Below, piece by piece: positions 34,908 to 47,905 of a stretch of 64,000 bases of DNA; the stretch's first letter is position 1; each line of letters opens with the position of its first letter. The translations under genes were made by a program, and so were the position numbers. The stretch comes from Liriodendron chinense (lineage: Eukaryota > Streptophyta > Magnoliopsida > Magnoliales > Magnoliaceae): NCBI GenBank assembly GCA_003013855.2, contig PVNU02000868.1:682001-746000 (forward strand). The letters are read 5' to 3'. The notes below the pieces were generated by a model. That model searched no databases. It was not told where the DNA came from and saw only the letters and a program-made list of their open reading frames with translations.

Positions 34908-35432
34908 GGGTGCGAATTAGGTGTTACTCGGAAACAGCTTAGTGGGTACTACCCCTACCGTAGGGCCCACATTGATGATATTATGTATATCCACTCCGTT
35001 CATCCGTTTCTATGGACCATTTTAGAATGGGATAACAATATTTATAGATACCCAAATCTCAAGTGGACCACACCACATGAAACAGTATTGATTGAGTGTC
35101 TCACCATTAAAAATTACAAAGGACCCATTGTAACATTTACTTAATGTTTATTTGCAATCCAACCTGTTGATAATGCCAATAATATCTGGATGAAGGAAAA
35201 TTAGAATGATCATATTGATCCAAAGCTTTGATGGCCCACAAAATGTTTTTAATGGCTATTAATCACTCTTTCTAATGATATGGTCCACCAGAGATTTGGA
35301 TCTTCTTATAATTTTGGATCGCGTCCTAAAATGAGACAGAAAAACAGATGGACGATGTGGATATATAAAAAATACATCAAGATGGGCACAAGGTAGGGGT
35401 AACACCCACTAAGCTGTAACCAATTTGCTCCC
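34908..35432. repeat. Family A MITE copy (525 bp)
   Basis: Arms start GGGTGCGAATTAGGTG and end CCAATTTGCTCCC, continuing inward through paired ACAGCTTAGTGGGT and ACCCACTAAGCTGT blocks. Flanking 9-mers match at 6 of 9. Confidence 0.7.
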
Positions 35433-35444
35433 AGGTGGGGATCC

Positions 35445-35800
35445 GTGACCATGGGGCCCACTGTTATGTATGTGCCTTGTATCCACACTGTCCATCTATT
35501 TTGAAAATTCATTTCAAGACATCATTCCAAAAATTAAGCATATCCAAATCTCAGGCGAACTGTCATACAGGAAAAAGTGGTAATAGAATATTTCTTGTGG
35601 TCAAAAGTCTTAGATCAAGCTGATATTTGTGTGCTCTCTCCAATTAGGTCCTTGTAACCTTGTCAACAAGTTGGATGCAAAATAAACATTATGGTAGACT
35701 TCATGAATTTTTTAATGGTGGGGATTCAATCACTATTATATCATATGGTATGGTCATATTAAGATTTGGATCTACTTCAATTTTTGGATCGTGCCCTTAA
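35445..35800. repeat. Family A MITE copy, right end lost
   Basis: CCATGGGGCCCACTGTTATG then TGTATCCACACTGTCCATC at the left. The inverted right arm ends around AATTTTTGGATCGTGCCC. Confidence 0.65.
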
Positions 35801-35954
35801 CCAAGCTTTTAAAATGTAGTCAATGTACTATATATATATATAGATGCAAAGAACATACATTACAGTGGGCCCGCGAGTACAAAATGGACCCACCCAAACT
35901 GCGCCTCCCTCAAATCAAACAAGAGCTGATTAAGTGGACCTTGGCCTGCCGCCC

Positions 35955-36375
35955 TCCCGGGTTACCATGGGGTCCACATTAATGTATGTATTGTGTATAT
36001 ATGCCATTCATCCGTTTTACCGAATCATTCTATAACATTATCTAAAAAATGAAACAGATCCAATTATCAGGTGGACCTTGTCATGGGAAAGATTATTGAT
36101 TGACCATCCTACCATTAAGATCTTCCACTGATAAGGTCACATTCCGTAGTGTTTATTTACCATCCAATCTGTTAATAACGTCACATAAGCATGGATGAAG
36201 GGAAAACAAATATCAGATTAATCCAAAACTTTTGTCTTCCATTAATGGTCAATCAATACCATTTCCTATGGTATGGTCCACCTGATAATTGGATCTGTTT
36301 CTTTTTTTTTTAGATAATGTCATAAAATAATCACATATGGACGGTGTGGATACATAATATATACATCAAAATGCC
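35955..36375. repeat. Family A MITE copy
   Basis: CATGGGGTCCACATTAATG at the left and GGACGGTGTGGATACATAA...ACATCAAAATGCCCC at the right. The sequence beyond (GTCTTGGGTGAGGCCGGGGT) is closest to the copy at the window start. Confidence 0.65.
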
Positions 36376-36884
36376 CCACGGTAAGGGCCGCACCGTCTTG
36401 GGTGAGGCCGGGGTCTCACATAACAAGAAAGGCTATTTGCAGACACCCACTGCGCGAGCCAAACCCTGCACCGACCAGTGCCAAGATGGCACACGCGTGA
36501 GAGATCCATGGCGTTCACCAGGCGACTGAGTGTGCCTAACCTAGTTATAAGCTGCCTTGCTCATCATCCATTGGGCCATGCACGTACAACGATTAAGGAC
36601 CATCGTTTTTCCTGAACCGTCATTTTTTTTTTTGCGAGAGTGGCCTACCTGATGAGTGATCTAGCAGAATTCATTGGTTTAGAGCTGACTGTCTAATGGA
36701 CCGTGATGAACGTTTAGGATTTTACACATGAACCATGTCGGCACGTGTTGGCACGTTGCTTCAGCTGCGATGCTGCATATAAACTCGCGAGTATTGTTCG
36801 TACTGGCTCCTTTCTGCACGCGATTTATTACATTGTTAGGTGGAAGTAGAACAGTGAAGCGATTGAGATTGAGGGTATCTTAGT
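36376..36884. other. Intergenic, no gene
   Basis: Nothing recognisable apart from family A flanking sequence. Confidence 0.5.
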
Positions 36885-37345
36885 AATTTGAATGTCTTGA
36901 TACATGATGTATCTGTCTTATCCACGCCGTCCATCCATTGTTCCAGCTCATCTTAGTGGATGGTCCCAAAAATGAGGCAGGTCTACATCTCATATGGACT
37001 ATACCAAAGGAAACAATGGTAATTCAACTGTTACTGTTAGAAAACTTTTTGGTGGCCACGGAAGTTTTGGATGAGGCCGATATTTGTTTTTTCCATTCAT
37101 CCAGGTTTGAGTGACCTTATCAACAGGTTGGATGGAAAATAAACATTACATGTAGGCCTAGGAAGTTTTAAATGATGACATTCAATCAACACTATTTTCC
37201 TTTGGTGTGGTCCACCTGAGATTTGAATCTTCCTTGTTTTTTGTATAGTGCTATAAAATGATATGGGAATATGATGGACGGAATAGATGAAATATTTATA
37301 TCATGGTGGGGCTCATACAGCTTTAACAGCAGGCTGCTAGCTGGT
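36885..37345. repeat. Family A MITE copy
   Basis: CATGATGTATCTGTCTTAT, CACGCCGTCCATCC and the inverted GATGGACGGAATAGATG...CATGGTGGGGCTC bracket the core. The outer right part ends GTAACCGCGTCCGG. Confidence 0.7.
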
Positions 37346-38840
37346 AACCGCGTCCGGAAATGAGGTAGGCTTGCCAACGGGCCGGTCCGGGCTTGGATTG
37401 GGTTCGGCCCGAGTTTTGAACTGTTGGGGCAAGGCTTATTCACAATTTTGATTTTACTTGGCCCAGCATAGCCAATTGACAGACCTAGATGAAGGGTTGA
37501 GGTTTGATATAGTACGTCCCAAGCATTGCAATGTTGAAATGCTCAATTTGAAAGTTGTTTTCAGATCCCATCTGAGGGTGACACGGATCAGAATGGAGAT
37601 TGCTTTTGGACAAAATCACAGGATATGTCCGCCGTGACTTTGACAGGCAAGATTTAATTGAATCAGTGTGCCACGGTGAAAAGAGGGGCCTACATAAAGC
37701 AAATTTGAAAGATGTTGAGTTGAATGTGAACCTGACTGGACCCATCTCTAGCAGTGGCATTGGTCCAATCAAATCCCACCATGATGTGTCAGTGGAAACA
37801 TGCATGGAAGCGGCCAATCAAATCCCACCTTTGGTGTTACGGTGTCCTCTTTTGCATAATTGAAAAGAACCCAAATGCATTTATTAATTCCTGACATATG
37901 AGGATGTATTCTGGCAAGAGTTACAGTCAAATGTGTGGTAGCATTGGCACTGGGTAGATGTAGGGCCATGTGATGTGTGTCACATCAATTTCAGCTTATT
38001 CAAAGCCCAGGTAGGACACATCAAAAGGCCTAAGGAGGGAGGGAAAGCTCACAATTTATTTTCAGCCCGGCCCTACTAGAGTTGAAAAACCATCTTATTT
38101 TAGGCCTGACCCTTCATCCAAAATAGAATGCAGCACAGTGGGCCCTCCACCCAAATCAAGGGTAGGAATTTCCTCCTAGCTTCTTCCCCATGCTATGTTC
38201 CACTTAAGTTTCTTCATATGCATTTATTTTTTTGGGCCCATGGGTATCTTGTAGCGTCACATATGATAGACGAGTTGGATGCACTTAACATATCAATGGT
38301 AGCGGTATTTCAACCCTTCGACCATTTGACTCTGGTAGTATGGATGTAGACATTCATTCTACATTAACTTTGAATGATCAAAGGGTTGTAATATTTGAAT
38401 TTAAGAGTTACTCTTTTATTACTCATCAGGGATGAGGGTTATCACAAAATCAGGTTGGTTGTTGAAAATGATGTTAATCCAACAGCTATTATAGGTACAA
38501 CTTGGGTTAAGGTTTCGGTAGGAATGTTGGGTGTGGGCCACTAGCGCATCCACCCATGTGAGAACACTACATGCATGCCATGAGCCATAAATAATGTTCA
38601 TCTGCTAAGTAGTTAGGTCAAACTTATATGAGAAAAATTGCAATTAGAAGTGAAAAGATTTTGAAAAACAAACATTTCTCCATATTCAATTTGCAAGTTT
38701 CCCTCGCCTACCAGTATATGTTTTGCATGTGACATGTTGTTGTGTACACTGCCTAATGAATGGCCTGAATCTCTGGCATGTGTGTTGTGTGTCCAAGTCA
38801 TGGGCATGTCTCCACTCCTTTCATGTAATTGACTGCTCAT
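37346..38840. other. Intergenic, no recognised gene
   Basis: An 87-codon plus-strand frame (37600-37863) and its 110-codon antisense counterpart have no recognisable domain. The sequence is otherwise non-repetitive within this window. Confidence 0.4.
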
Positions 38841-38844
38841 TAAG

Positions 38845-39460
38845 GAAGCGTTTAGTGCATGACATTAGATTGGATTAGGTGGGATGAAATTGCATTTAGT
38901 ACTATGTAAATTTCATCCGGCGTTTGGGTAGGATGGGAGGGTTGGGATTGGGTGGGATGGAATTGCATTTGGTCCCATGTGGAATTTCCATGGATTTTGA
39001 AATCCACTATACATGTGGGCCCCATATTGATGCATGTGTTTTTTTTCCGTGTTGTCCGTCCATACAAGCCCTTTACACATGATATTGTGGTTATATACAT
39101 GTGCAAGTGACCGACATCCGATGTGAATTTGGCTCGTTGATCAGGATTCCATGGTCCACCAGACGGGATTTTGCTTAATTAAGTGTTTTTCCCGTAGCAA
39201 AAATTTGATCCTAAACATGGTATTTGATAGCGAAAAATTGAAAATATCATGGTATTAGCATACATGTAATTATTGCGCAATAAATGATGTTAATACCACT
39301 CCATCCCTTTTAATACCATGCAGAGTCAATGTGAATTATAGCCATGCAAGCATCCATGCCGGGACTCTATATAAAATATAGTATTTATGACAAAAAAATG
39401 TGCAAGCATCCAAAACATGCATGCATTGAATATGTCTATGCTAACCTAGGCTCCACCTGT
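38845..39460. repeat. Tourist-like MITE copy, diverged
   Basis: Contains the family B words GGATTAGGTGGGATG-AATTGCATTTAG, GGTAGGATGGGAGGGTTGG, TGTGGGCCCCATATTGATGCA and CATGGTATTAGCATACATG shared with the complete copy at 55.3 kb. Confidence 0.6.
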
Positions 39461-39920
39461 CTAGTGCGTAGTATTAGGTAGGATTGGGTGGTATGGAATT
39501 GCATTTAGTCCCGTGCAAATTCTATCCCATATTTGGAAACAATGGGAAGGGTTGGATTAATCCCAGTATCACATCATGCAGGATTTCTGGTAGATTTTGA
39601 AGTTCTACATTTCTTGGCCCCACATTGATGCATAGGTTTTATCTATGCCATACATCCATATGTGCTCTTTACATGTGACATTTAAGTTTCACATGCATTT
39701 AGGTTACCGGCATCAGTTGCGAAATATGGTCGTTGATTACAATTCCATGTCCACCAAATACAAGCTTCACTTAATACAATGTATTTCCTAAGGGAATATT
39801 TTAATTCCAAGCATGATGTTGTACGGTCAAAACACCACACGTAATCATTGTGCAGTAATGGTGTTAATTCCATACAATTCCACACCATTTAAACTCGCAG
39901 GTCCAAACAAGCAAGTGGTT
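39461..39920. repeat. Tourist-like MITE copy, diverged
   Basis: GTAGTATTAGGTAGGATTGG-GTGGTATGGAATTGCATTTAG at the left and TGTTAATTCCATACAATTCC at the right, with GGCCCCACATTGATGCATAG in between. Confidence 0.6.
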
Positions 39921-40929
39921 GGATACTCATAACTCATTAATGGCTCGTGTGTAACTTTAAAACTAAAAGGTTGGGATTATGAATGGTTCATAATCATTCC
40001 CATTGATCGATGTAGGGATCATCTGAGTTGCACCCTTATAGCCAAGTTCTCGATGCATGATATTGAGATACTTTGGGATGTACTCTAGCGGATAGGTTTG
40101 TTAACCAACCGTGTGTGGGGTTATCACGAGCACTTACTGTAAACTATTTGCGCTTGTTGGTTAGGTTAACAGGCTTACCAATGAACATTTGTACAGTATT
40201 GTGCATGTTTTCAATTCTAACAAGTGGAATTATTTTATGATCATGTACCATGGGCATGTTACCACTTTGGACAGAGAATGACCCCTAATAATTAAAATCG
40301 AAGATCAGTGGATCCCATCGGCCAACGTTATGATTAATATTTTTAGTTTAGTGTGTGGACATTCATTGCATTTTCTTTTCCAATGGTCTATAGTCGGCTA
40401 TAAATTAGTAATGTCCCCGCCAAGAAAGTTTTTAGGACATGCTATATGCTCTATGGGACACGACTAATCAATAGTATGGGTTTTCAATTGCAGGGATATC
40501 CTTAGCTTGCAAAATTTAGGATTTTGGGCCCATCTCTAACGTCATAGCTATCGTCTCCTCTTCCATTAGGGTGGGTTAGGGATTACTATGATAATGTAAT
40601 AAAAAAGTGTCATTAATATAAATTTACCACTGCCGAACCGAACACAACACTCACCAATCAAGTGCAAATGTTTTTAGGATATAGGTAAATAAATTTGTAA
40701 CCATTGCTCTTTTGAATTGCATCACCATAAAAATCTTGAATTCAAACAAGTAAATCAGTGCATGGATTTAATGATTTGATATTAAAGTAATGAAAAAGTA
40801 CCGTCATTGCAATCTTATCTTCAATAATCCAAATACCACAATCACCAGTCAAAAGCATATATTTTCAATAAACAAGTAAATGAATTTATAACTATTGTTC
40901 TTTCTTCATTACTTTACTGTGATAATCCT
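39921..40929. other. Intergenic, no gene
   Basis: AT-rich, with no open frames of note. Confidence 0.5.
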
Positions 40930-41413
40930 CATCCAAATAAGGCATGTTTGGAACACAAGATTAAATGGTATGGAATTGCATTAGGTGGAATTAACACCAT
41001 TATTGCACAACGATAATATGTTTGGAAATATCGTGTTATTTTTACTATATAATCTCACGTTCGGGATCAAATCATTCTCTTGGGAAAATACTGCATCAAG
41101 TGAAACATGCATATGGTATACCATGGAATTATAATGAACAGACCAATTTTTACAACTAATGCCAGTCACCTATATGCATATGCAACTTGCTTGTCACATG
41201 TAAGGGCGCATGTGAGTGGATGGCATGGATAAAACACATGCATCAATATGGGCCCCACAAATGTAGTAGATTTTAAAATCCACTAAAAATCCCGCGACAT
41301 CTCCTACTGGCACTAGATGATATAACACTTGGATTAATACAATCATTCTTAGCATTTCCGAACATCGATCTAATTTATGATGGACTTACAAGTGCAAGTC
41401 CATACCACCTAAT
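40930..41413. repeat. Tourist-like MITE copy, reverse orientation, abutting the Copia element
   Basis: GGCATGTTTGGAACACAAG and GGTATGGAATTGCATTAGGT at the left. The inverse words, including ATGGGCCCCACAAATGTAG, follow. The Copia element at 41414 inserted at its right end, in the CTAAT of ACCACCTAAT. Confidence 0.6.
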
Positions 41414-42023
41414 TGTTGCGCAGCACGCCAACAACGTCGGTGAACTGAGATCCAATCTCTGGTCTCACTCACAAACGATAAACAAGAAGTAATAATAACT
41501 AGAAGAGGAATTCACAAAAACCAACAATCCACAATACAGATTTTACATGGAAAAACCCCAAACAAGGGTAAAAAAACCACGGTACAAAACTCTACTATGA
41601 AGAAGAACGAAGTTGCAAACAATACACTTACCTTTTCCTATACTCCCATGCAGCAGAGATGACCATTTTGCTAATCCTCTCGCCTCTTTACCACCTTCGA
41701 CGTATAGAAACCCTAATCCCATAGCCTAATCCCAGTTTATACCCCTTTATATAGCAAACTTCGAAATTAGAACACAAAATAGGAAACCCCTGCACTTAAG
41801 CCTGCGGCCAGTCGGGCACCCGCCTATTAAAAAAATCGTCCAGCGAGTGACAGGCCAAAACAGCCTATTATCGGGCGCCTGGTCACTTTGACCGTCGGGC
41901 ACCCAACCGTTCACAGAACAGTCCAATGGCTGATTTCTCAAACCACTGAATGTCGGGCGCCAGGGTCATCAGACCGTCTGGGTGCCCGACCATGTATTGT
42001 GTGACATGGCTCCACACTCAACA
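41414..42023 (-). repeat. 3' LTR of the Copia element
   Basis: 610 bp, colinear with the other LTR. Several GGGCGCCCG palindromes are broken here by C-to-T/A-type changes that are intact in the 5' LTR (e.g. GGGCACCC), consistent with decay of CG sites by deamination. Confidence 0.9.
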
Positions 42024-42095
42024 ATCTCCCACTTTGAGACACATCACCACATGATCCTTCACCTTCTACATCTGGAGTGCACCATCTCCCAGTCT

Positions 42096-44069
42096 TCAAG
42101 CGTGAAGACCAATCAAAGGTGAACAGAGCTTCAACTTCTCTCGTGTGACCGCGTTGGTCAACATATCTGCAGGATTCCCACTTGTATGAATCTTCTCCAA
42201 AGCAATCAATCCATCTTCCAGTAAAGAACGTATGAAGTGATATCTGATGTCAATATGCTTGGTTCTCGAATGAAAGGCTGGATTCTTAGCCAAGTGTATT
42301 GCATTCTAACTATCACTGTACAGCTTGCAATCTGCTTGCTTATTCCCCAACTCTTCCATAAAACTTTGCATCCACACCATCTCCTTGCACGCTTCTGTAA
42401 CTGCAACATATTCTGCTTCCATTGTACTGATAGATACTATCTTCTGTAACTGAGAGACCCAACTGACTGCAGCACTACCCAGGGTAAAGACATACCCTGT
42501 AGTGCTCCTTCTGCTGTCGATATCCCCTGCCAAATCTGAGTTGACGTAGCCTTATAGCTTGATTTCCAATCCTCCATAACACAGCCCTACATCCACAGTA
42601 CATACTAGGTATCTGAGGATTCACTTCAAAGCTTCCCAATGTTCCTTCCCGGAGTTGTTCATGAACCTACTAACAACTCTCACTGCTTGAGCAATATCTG
42701 GCCTCGTGCTAACCATAGCATACATGAGGTTCCCTATAGCTGACGCATAAGGGATTTTAGCCATGTATTCCCGTTCCTCTTGTGTCTTAGCTCCTTGCTC
42801 CTTAAAAAGCTTAAAGTGGTTGGCTAATGGAGTGTTAACCGGCTTAACACCTTCCATGCTGAATCGATCAAGTATCTTGGCCATGTACTCTGCTTGTGAC
42901 AAAACTAGCTTTTGTTTTCCCTATCACGCTTTATTCTCATGCCTAGGATTTGTTTTGCAACTCCTAAATCATTCATGGCAAACTCTCTAGACAGTTGTCT
43001 TTTGAGATCTGAGATGTCCTTCATACTTGATCCGGCCACAAGCATATCATCAACATACAGAAGAAGAATGATATACGACGTATTAAACTTCTTCAAGTAA
43101 CAACAGTGGTCTGCATGACATCTCCTCTACCCGTTTCCAGACATGAAACTGTCGAACTTCTTGTACCATTGCCTCAGGGCCTGCTTCAGGCCATATAGAC
43201 TCTTCTTCAGTCTACACACTTGTTCTCCTTTCCTGGTGCCACGTATCATGTCGGCTGATGCAGGTATATCTCTTCTTCAAGGTCTCCATGAAGAAAGGTT
43301 GTCTTAACATCTAGCCGCTCTAGATGTAAGTCCTCTATAGCCACTATACTGAGGACCATGCGAATTACAGACATCTTCACCACAGGTGAAAATATTTATG
43401 TGAAATCGATACCTACCTTTTGTTGAAGCCCTTTCACAACCAGTTTAGCCTTGTACCGTTTCGAACCATAATGCTCCTCATTCAGTCTGTAAACTCACTT
43501 GTTATGCAGAGCTTTCTTACCCTTAGGTAGAGTGACCAGCTCCCATATACGATTAGACTTAAGAGAGTCCATCTTGTTATCCATGACTTGCTCCCATTTA
43601 ACACGCATATCTGACCGTAACGCCTTTTCTAAACACTCTGGCTCACTATTATCTGTCAACAGTAAATAATGTAAGGAGGGTGAGTATTGGACCTTGGGTC
43701 TCCTCTCCCGAGTAGACCTCCTCACAACCGGTGTCTACGGCTCTGCCTCATTGTGCTCCTGTGCATGCTCATCCTGTGGCACTGTAACACCCGTGTCCGG
43801 TAAATCTTCCAACTCTACGAATTATTTCTCATCGGCCTTATTCTGCTTTTGCTGCAAACTGTCTTTATGTATCACTTTTCATTGAAGACTACATCATTGC
43901 TTCTGATGATTTTTCTGATTCTCAGTGTCCCAAAATCGTAGCCAAAATCATTCTGCCCATAGCCTATAAACGTGCACCTTCTGGATTTCGCAGCCAGCTT
44001 ATTTTTGTGCTCTGCATCAATGTGAATATAAGAAGTGCAACCAAACACTCTGAGATGTGCAAGGTTCAC
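42096..44069 (-). pseudogene. Copia integrase C-terminus, reverse transcriptase and RNase H relic
   Basis: LRVFGCTSYIHI (44060-44025) marks the integrase/GKGY end. The RT catalytic box LLLYVDDMLVAG is at about 43060. RNase H blocks include [28 protein letters not shown] and [14 protein letters not shown]. The end is NPAFHSRTKHIDIRYHFIR followed by a stop at 42096. Multiple frame breaks between blocks. Confidence 0.85.
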
Positions 44070-44074
44070 CTTGA

Positions 44075-45885
44075 AATTACGTCGGGTAGCCTAACACGAC
44101 AACCCTACGCATACGCGTGCGGAAGCTTGAGGAGCAACTAGAATTATGGCTGAACCTATGGGAGGGGGGTGAATAGGACATTTTTTAAAATCTTTTCGCC
44201 TACTTAACAAATTCAACAAATTATACTACGTAAGCGATTAACACTTCGGCTTCCAAGCCTAAGTGGGTCCAATTAAAATACTAGCAAAAGATAAGAGCAA
44301 TCAGAAACCTAGTCTAAACAACTCATGTGGACTATAGAGGATGGATCAATAAGTTCAAGTCTACTTGAGGTAGTGAAAGTACATCTTATGAGTGTGGATG
44401 TGCCTATCAAGTGCTAAGCATACATTCCTAACTAAGCATACATAATTAACAATTAAACACAATGCATAAAGAGAAATGTGCTCAAGATCAATCACAAACA
44501 CAAGGATGTATAGTGGTTTGACTACTTGTCTACTCCACTCCCGGTTCAAGTACTCAACCCCTTTGAGCACACCGGCATTCACTGGGGAGTTTAAATCTGG
44601 TTCCTCCCAACCAAGGTGTTTTAACTCGGATCCACCCAACCGGGGAGTTTACAGGTTCCTCCCAACCTACACGTTTGCACCCGTGTTGGTGGCTCCCCCT
44701 TGGAGACTTTGTTTTAGGCCCGACTAACGTGCCAAGGAACGGCTGACGTCCCTAGATTTTAGGCCTAACTAATAGGCCAAGGATCGGCTAACGACCCCGG
44801 GGCGAGTTTGTCAAACAAACTCTACACTCAACTCCCACAGGGAATTGACTGGATAGACTCTTAACAAGACAACCTTACTTGTCGGATTGAGCCCCTTGTT
44901 GCGCCGTCTTGGGTTGCTTCTTCTCGCTCTCCCGTGCTTGAATCAGCTCCCCTTGTGCTCCCCCGATCGTTGACGCCGTTGCTTTGCCAAGGCTTCAGCT
45001 CAAAGATCAGCTACCTTGCATGTGATGCTCCATTGGAGATGCCCAAGGTGCTAGGGAATGGTGAAACCTCTACAAATGGTAGGAAATGGGTTTCCTAGAG
45101 GAATGCACCTAAATGGACTCCTAGGTAGTGTTTAGACAAAGGATTTAACTATCATCAAGGTGTCTAAACCCTAGGAATCAAGAGGGAACAAGTCCATTCT
45201 CAAGATGCTATTGAATGGCCCAAGCTTGTGATGAAAACACAAGGAGAATGACTTGCTTTAGGTTTGGGATAGAGCCTCTAATGATCTCTAGCAATGGTGG
45301 CTTCTATCTCCTCAAAATCCCCTCACTTAGCTAAAAAAAAACGAATCCCCCTTTTAAATAGATTTTCTTCCAACGGTAAAAAAACGGGCAGATTCGCGCA
45401 TCTCCGATTGATCGGAAGAAGGTCCGATGGATCGGAGACCTGTCCGATTGATCGGAGACAAGTCCGATTGATCGGAAATCTATCCAGTGAAGTCTCTGGA
45501 AGATATTCCGATTGATCGGACGGACCCCTTCCGATGGATTGGAAGACTGTCCGATTGATCGAAAATATGTCCAGTGGATTTTCAAGGTTGCTGGAAAAAT
45601 TTTCGATTGATCGGAGCTTCTGTCCGATTGATCGGAGCTTCTGTCCGATTGATCGGAGTCTTATCGGAGCCAACGTCCGATTGATCGGAGATCAATCGGA
45701 AACTGCTGTTTTGAGTTGTTTTGTTTACAGCAGCTTCCACCTCTTTAATTAGTCTAATTTATCATGTTTTTCATGGAGTTCTAAGACTAATGATGATGAC
45801 TAAAGGTATACCTAGGTGGTGCAAGTCATCTAAGAGGTTATGGGTTAGGTTTTGGTCAAGGCAAGGCACACCAAGGCATCACTTT
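44075..45885. mobile_element. Insertion (about 1.8 kb) splitting the Copia integrase
   Basis: Copia coding similarity stops near 45885 (after an EE-x-W-SGK-like end) and resumes at 44069 (NLAHLRVFGC). The DNA between is non-coding. It holds a CTATTCACCCCCCT word (minus strand, near 44180) common near the ends of plant Copia/SIRE LTRs, CCTCCCAAC-x-GGGAGTTTA repeats (44580-44690), and the TCCGATTGATCGGA cluster. Probably an LTR-type fragment; ends and target duplication unresolved. Confidence 0.6.
45399..45690. repeat. Cluster of TCCGATTGATCGGA hairpin motifs
   Basis: About a dozen copies of the 14-mer TCC-GAT-TG-ATC-GGA (stem 6, loop 2) or one-base variants occur in under 300 bp with irregular spacers. 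The spacers AGACCTG, AGACAAG and GCTTCTG differ, so this is not a simple tandem repeat. Confidence 0.85.
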
Positions 45886-46171
45886 TACCTGATTTGTCTT
45901 CTTCTTTGATAGCCCAGCTTGGATTTCGCTCCACTTATGGTGCTGAAGGGACTTTTGCCATCACTATTTTCCAGTCCATGTTTATTTGATAGCCCAGATC
46001 CAATGGTGATGAGGGACTTTATTGGTGAGATATTTACGACAGTATCACAGCATCTGCCCAGAACGTCTTGGGCAACCCTGCATGTAACCCCATGCTCCTG
46101 ACGCGCTCAAGGATGGTCATGTTAATGCGCTCAGCCACACCATTCTGATGTGGTGTCCCTGTAATCGTTTT

Positions 46172-47867
46172 CTAATGTTTGATCATTTGCTGCACAAATA
46201 CTCTCAAATCTTCTTTGTCACAATATTCTCCCCCATTATCCGATTTAAGATACTTCACAGTTTTACCGGTCTCATTTTCTACCATACTCTTCTTCCACTT
46301 TTTAAATACATTAAACACATCCGATTTGTGTTTTAAGAAATAAACCCACAATTTTCTGCTAGTATCATCAATGAAAGAAACAAAATAACGTGAACCACCA
46401 AGAGATGACATCTGTGCCGGTCCCCACACATTAGTGTGTACAAGCTCCAACAGATGTGTCTTTGGAGTGCATCCTGTCTTCTTAAAGCTAACTCTATTCT
46501 TCTTGCCATACACGCAATCCTCGTAGAATTCCAGATTGATTGCCTTCAACCCTGGTAGCTTCCCCTTTAACAATAGCACTTTCATCCATTTCTCACTCAT
46601 ATGTCCTAACCTCTGATGCCATAACTGCCCGTTCACTCCAGTTGATGCAGCTGCGAGTAAACTATACGATCTAGAAGTTACATACAAGATACATTCCTTC
46701 TTGCCTCGAGATATTACCAAGGCACCTTTTTATGATCTTCCATGCATCGCTCGTGAATGTTGTTGCATATCCGGTATCTGCCAACTGCCCCACTAAAATC
46801 AAACTTCGTCTCAAACTCGGTACATGTCTGACATCCTTTAACTTCAAGATCGTTCCGTCTTTCTGATTTAAGTGAACGTCTCCCTTGCTAACAATACTGC
46901 ATGGCTCATCATCACTCAGGTAGACTATTCCGAAGTCACCTGACACATAATTACGAAGAGCTTCTTTTGACGAAGTGACATGAAACGAAGCACCTAAGAC
47001 TATAACCCAAGACTCATTTCGTGCATTAAGAGACAAGATCAACGCCTCTGTGTCACTCTCCTCAGATAGATTTATTGAATCTTTTCCACCTTGAGAGCTT
47101 CCTTCTTGTTTCTTAAGCGCCCTACAATCACGCTTCATGTGCCCCTTCTTCCCGCAATGCCAACACCCGTCCTTGTCTTTCGGTCCCTTTGACTTATTTC
47201 TCGACTTAGAACGACCGTGTTTATTGCCTCCTTTGTTCAAAGATCTTCATCTTTCTTCAACATTTAGAGCATTGCTTGAATCCCCTGAAGCACCCGATGC
47301 CTTCCTTCTAAATTATTCGCTTAAAATTAGACCGGCCACATCATCGAATTTCAACTTCGAAAATCATGAGGAATTGCTTACGGCAATCACCAAACCATCC
47401 CAACTGTCTAGCAAACTGGATAAGATCAATAGTGCCCTGACCTCATCATCAAAAGTGATGCTAACGGATTCCAATTGGCTCGTGACTGTATTGAACTCGT
47501 TTAGATGTTCAGCCACGCCTCCACCATCTAACATCTTCATGTTGAATAGCCGCTTCATAAGATGAACTTTATTGGATGCCGAGGGTTTCTCATACATCGT
47601 AGCCAAAGCCTATATTAATTCTTTTGTGGTATTTACTTCGGATATATTGAAGGCGACGCTCTTAAACAAAGAGAGTCGGATCGTTCCTAAAGCCTTCCGA
47701 TCCACTAAAGCCCATTCATCATTTGTCATCTTCTCTGGTTTCTTCTCTTTTCCTTATAGAGGAATGTAGATGTCCTTCTGATACAGATAATCCTCCATCT
47801 GTATCTTCCAGAATGCAAAGTTTGAACCATCAAACTTCTCAATTATAGTTTTCCCTTCTTCCATCAT
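46172..47867 (-). pseudogene. Copia gag, protease and integrase N-terminal relic
   Basis: Gag starts at ATG 47867 (MMEEGKTIIEKFDGSNF...). A CWHCGKKGHMKRDC zinc knuckle lies at about 47160. The protease motif reads LGASFH where D-S/T-G-A is expected, so the catalytic aspartate is lost. The integrase HHCC region (LWHQRLGHMS...) and core (KSDNGGEY) follow. Stops interrupt gag twice. Confidence 0.85.
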
Positions 47868-47905
47868 CGCTCCCACTTGAAATAAACCAAAGCTCTGATA
47901 CCAAT

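Noticed and set aside
37485..37863. Overlapping 110- and 87-codon frames on opposite strands
   Set aside because: No recognisable motif, no splice or promoter context, not repeated elsewhere in the window.
45323..45673. 116-codon frame with repeated RSIGQ-like units on the minus strand
   Set aside because: The peptide repeat is a by-product of the TCCGATTGATCGGA hairpin cluster, which opens several frames on both strands. No family resemblance.
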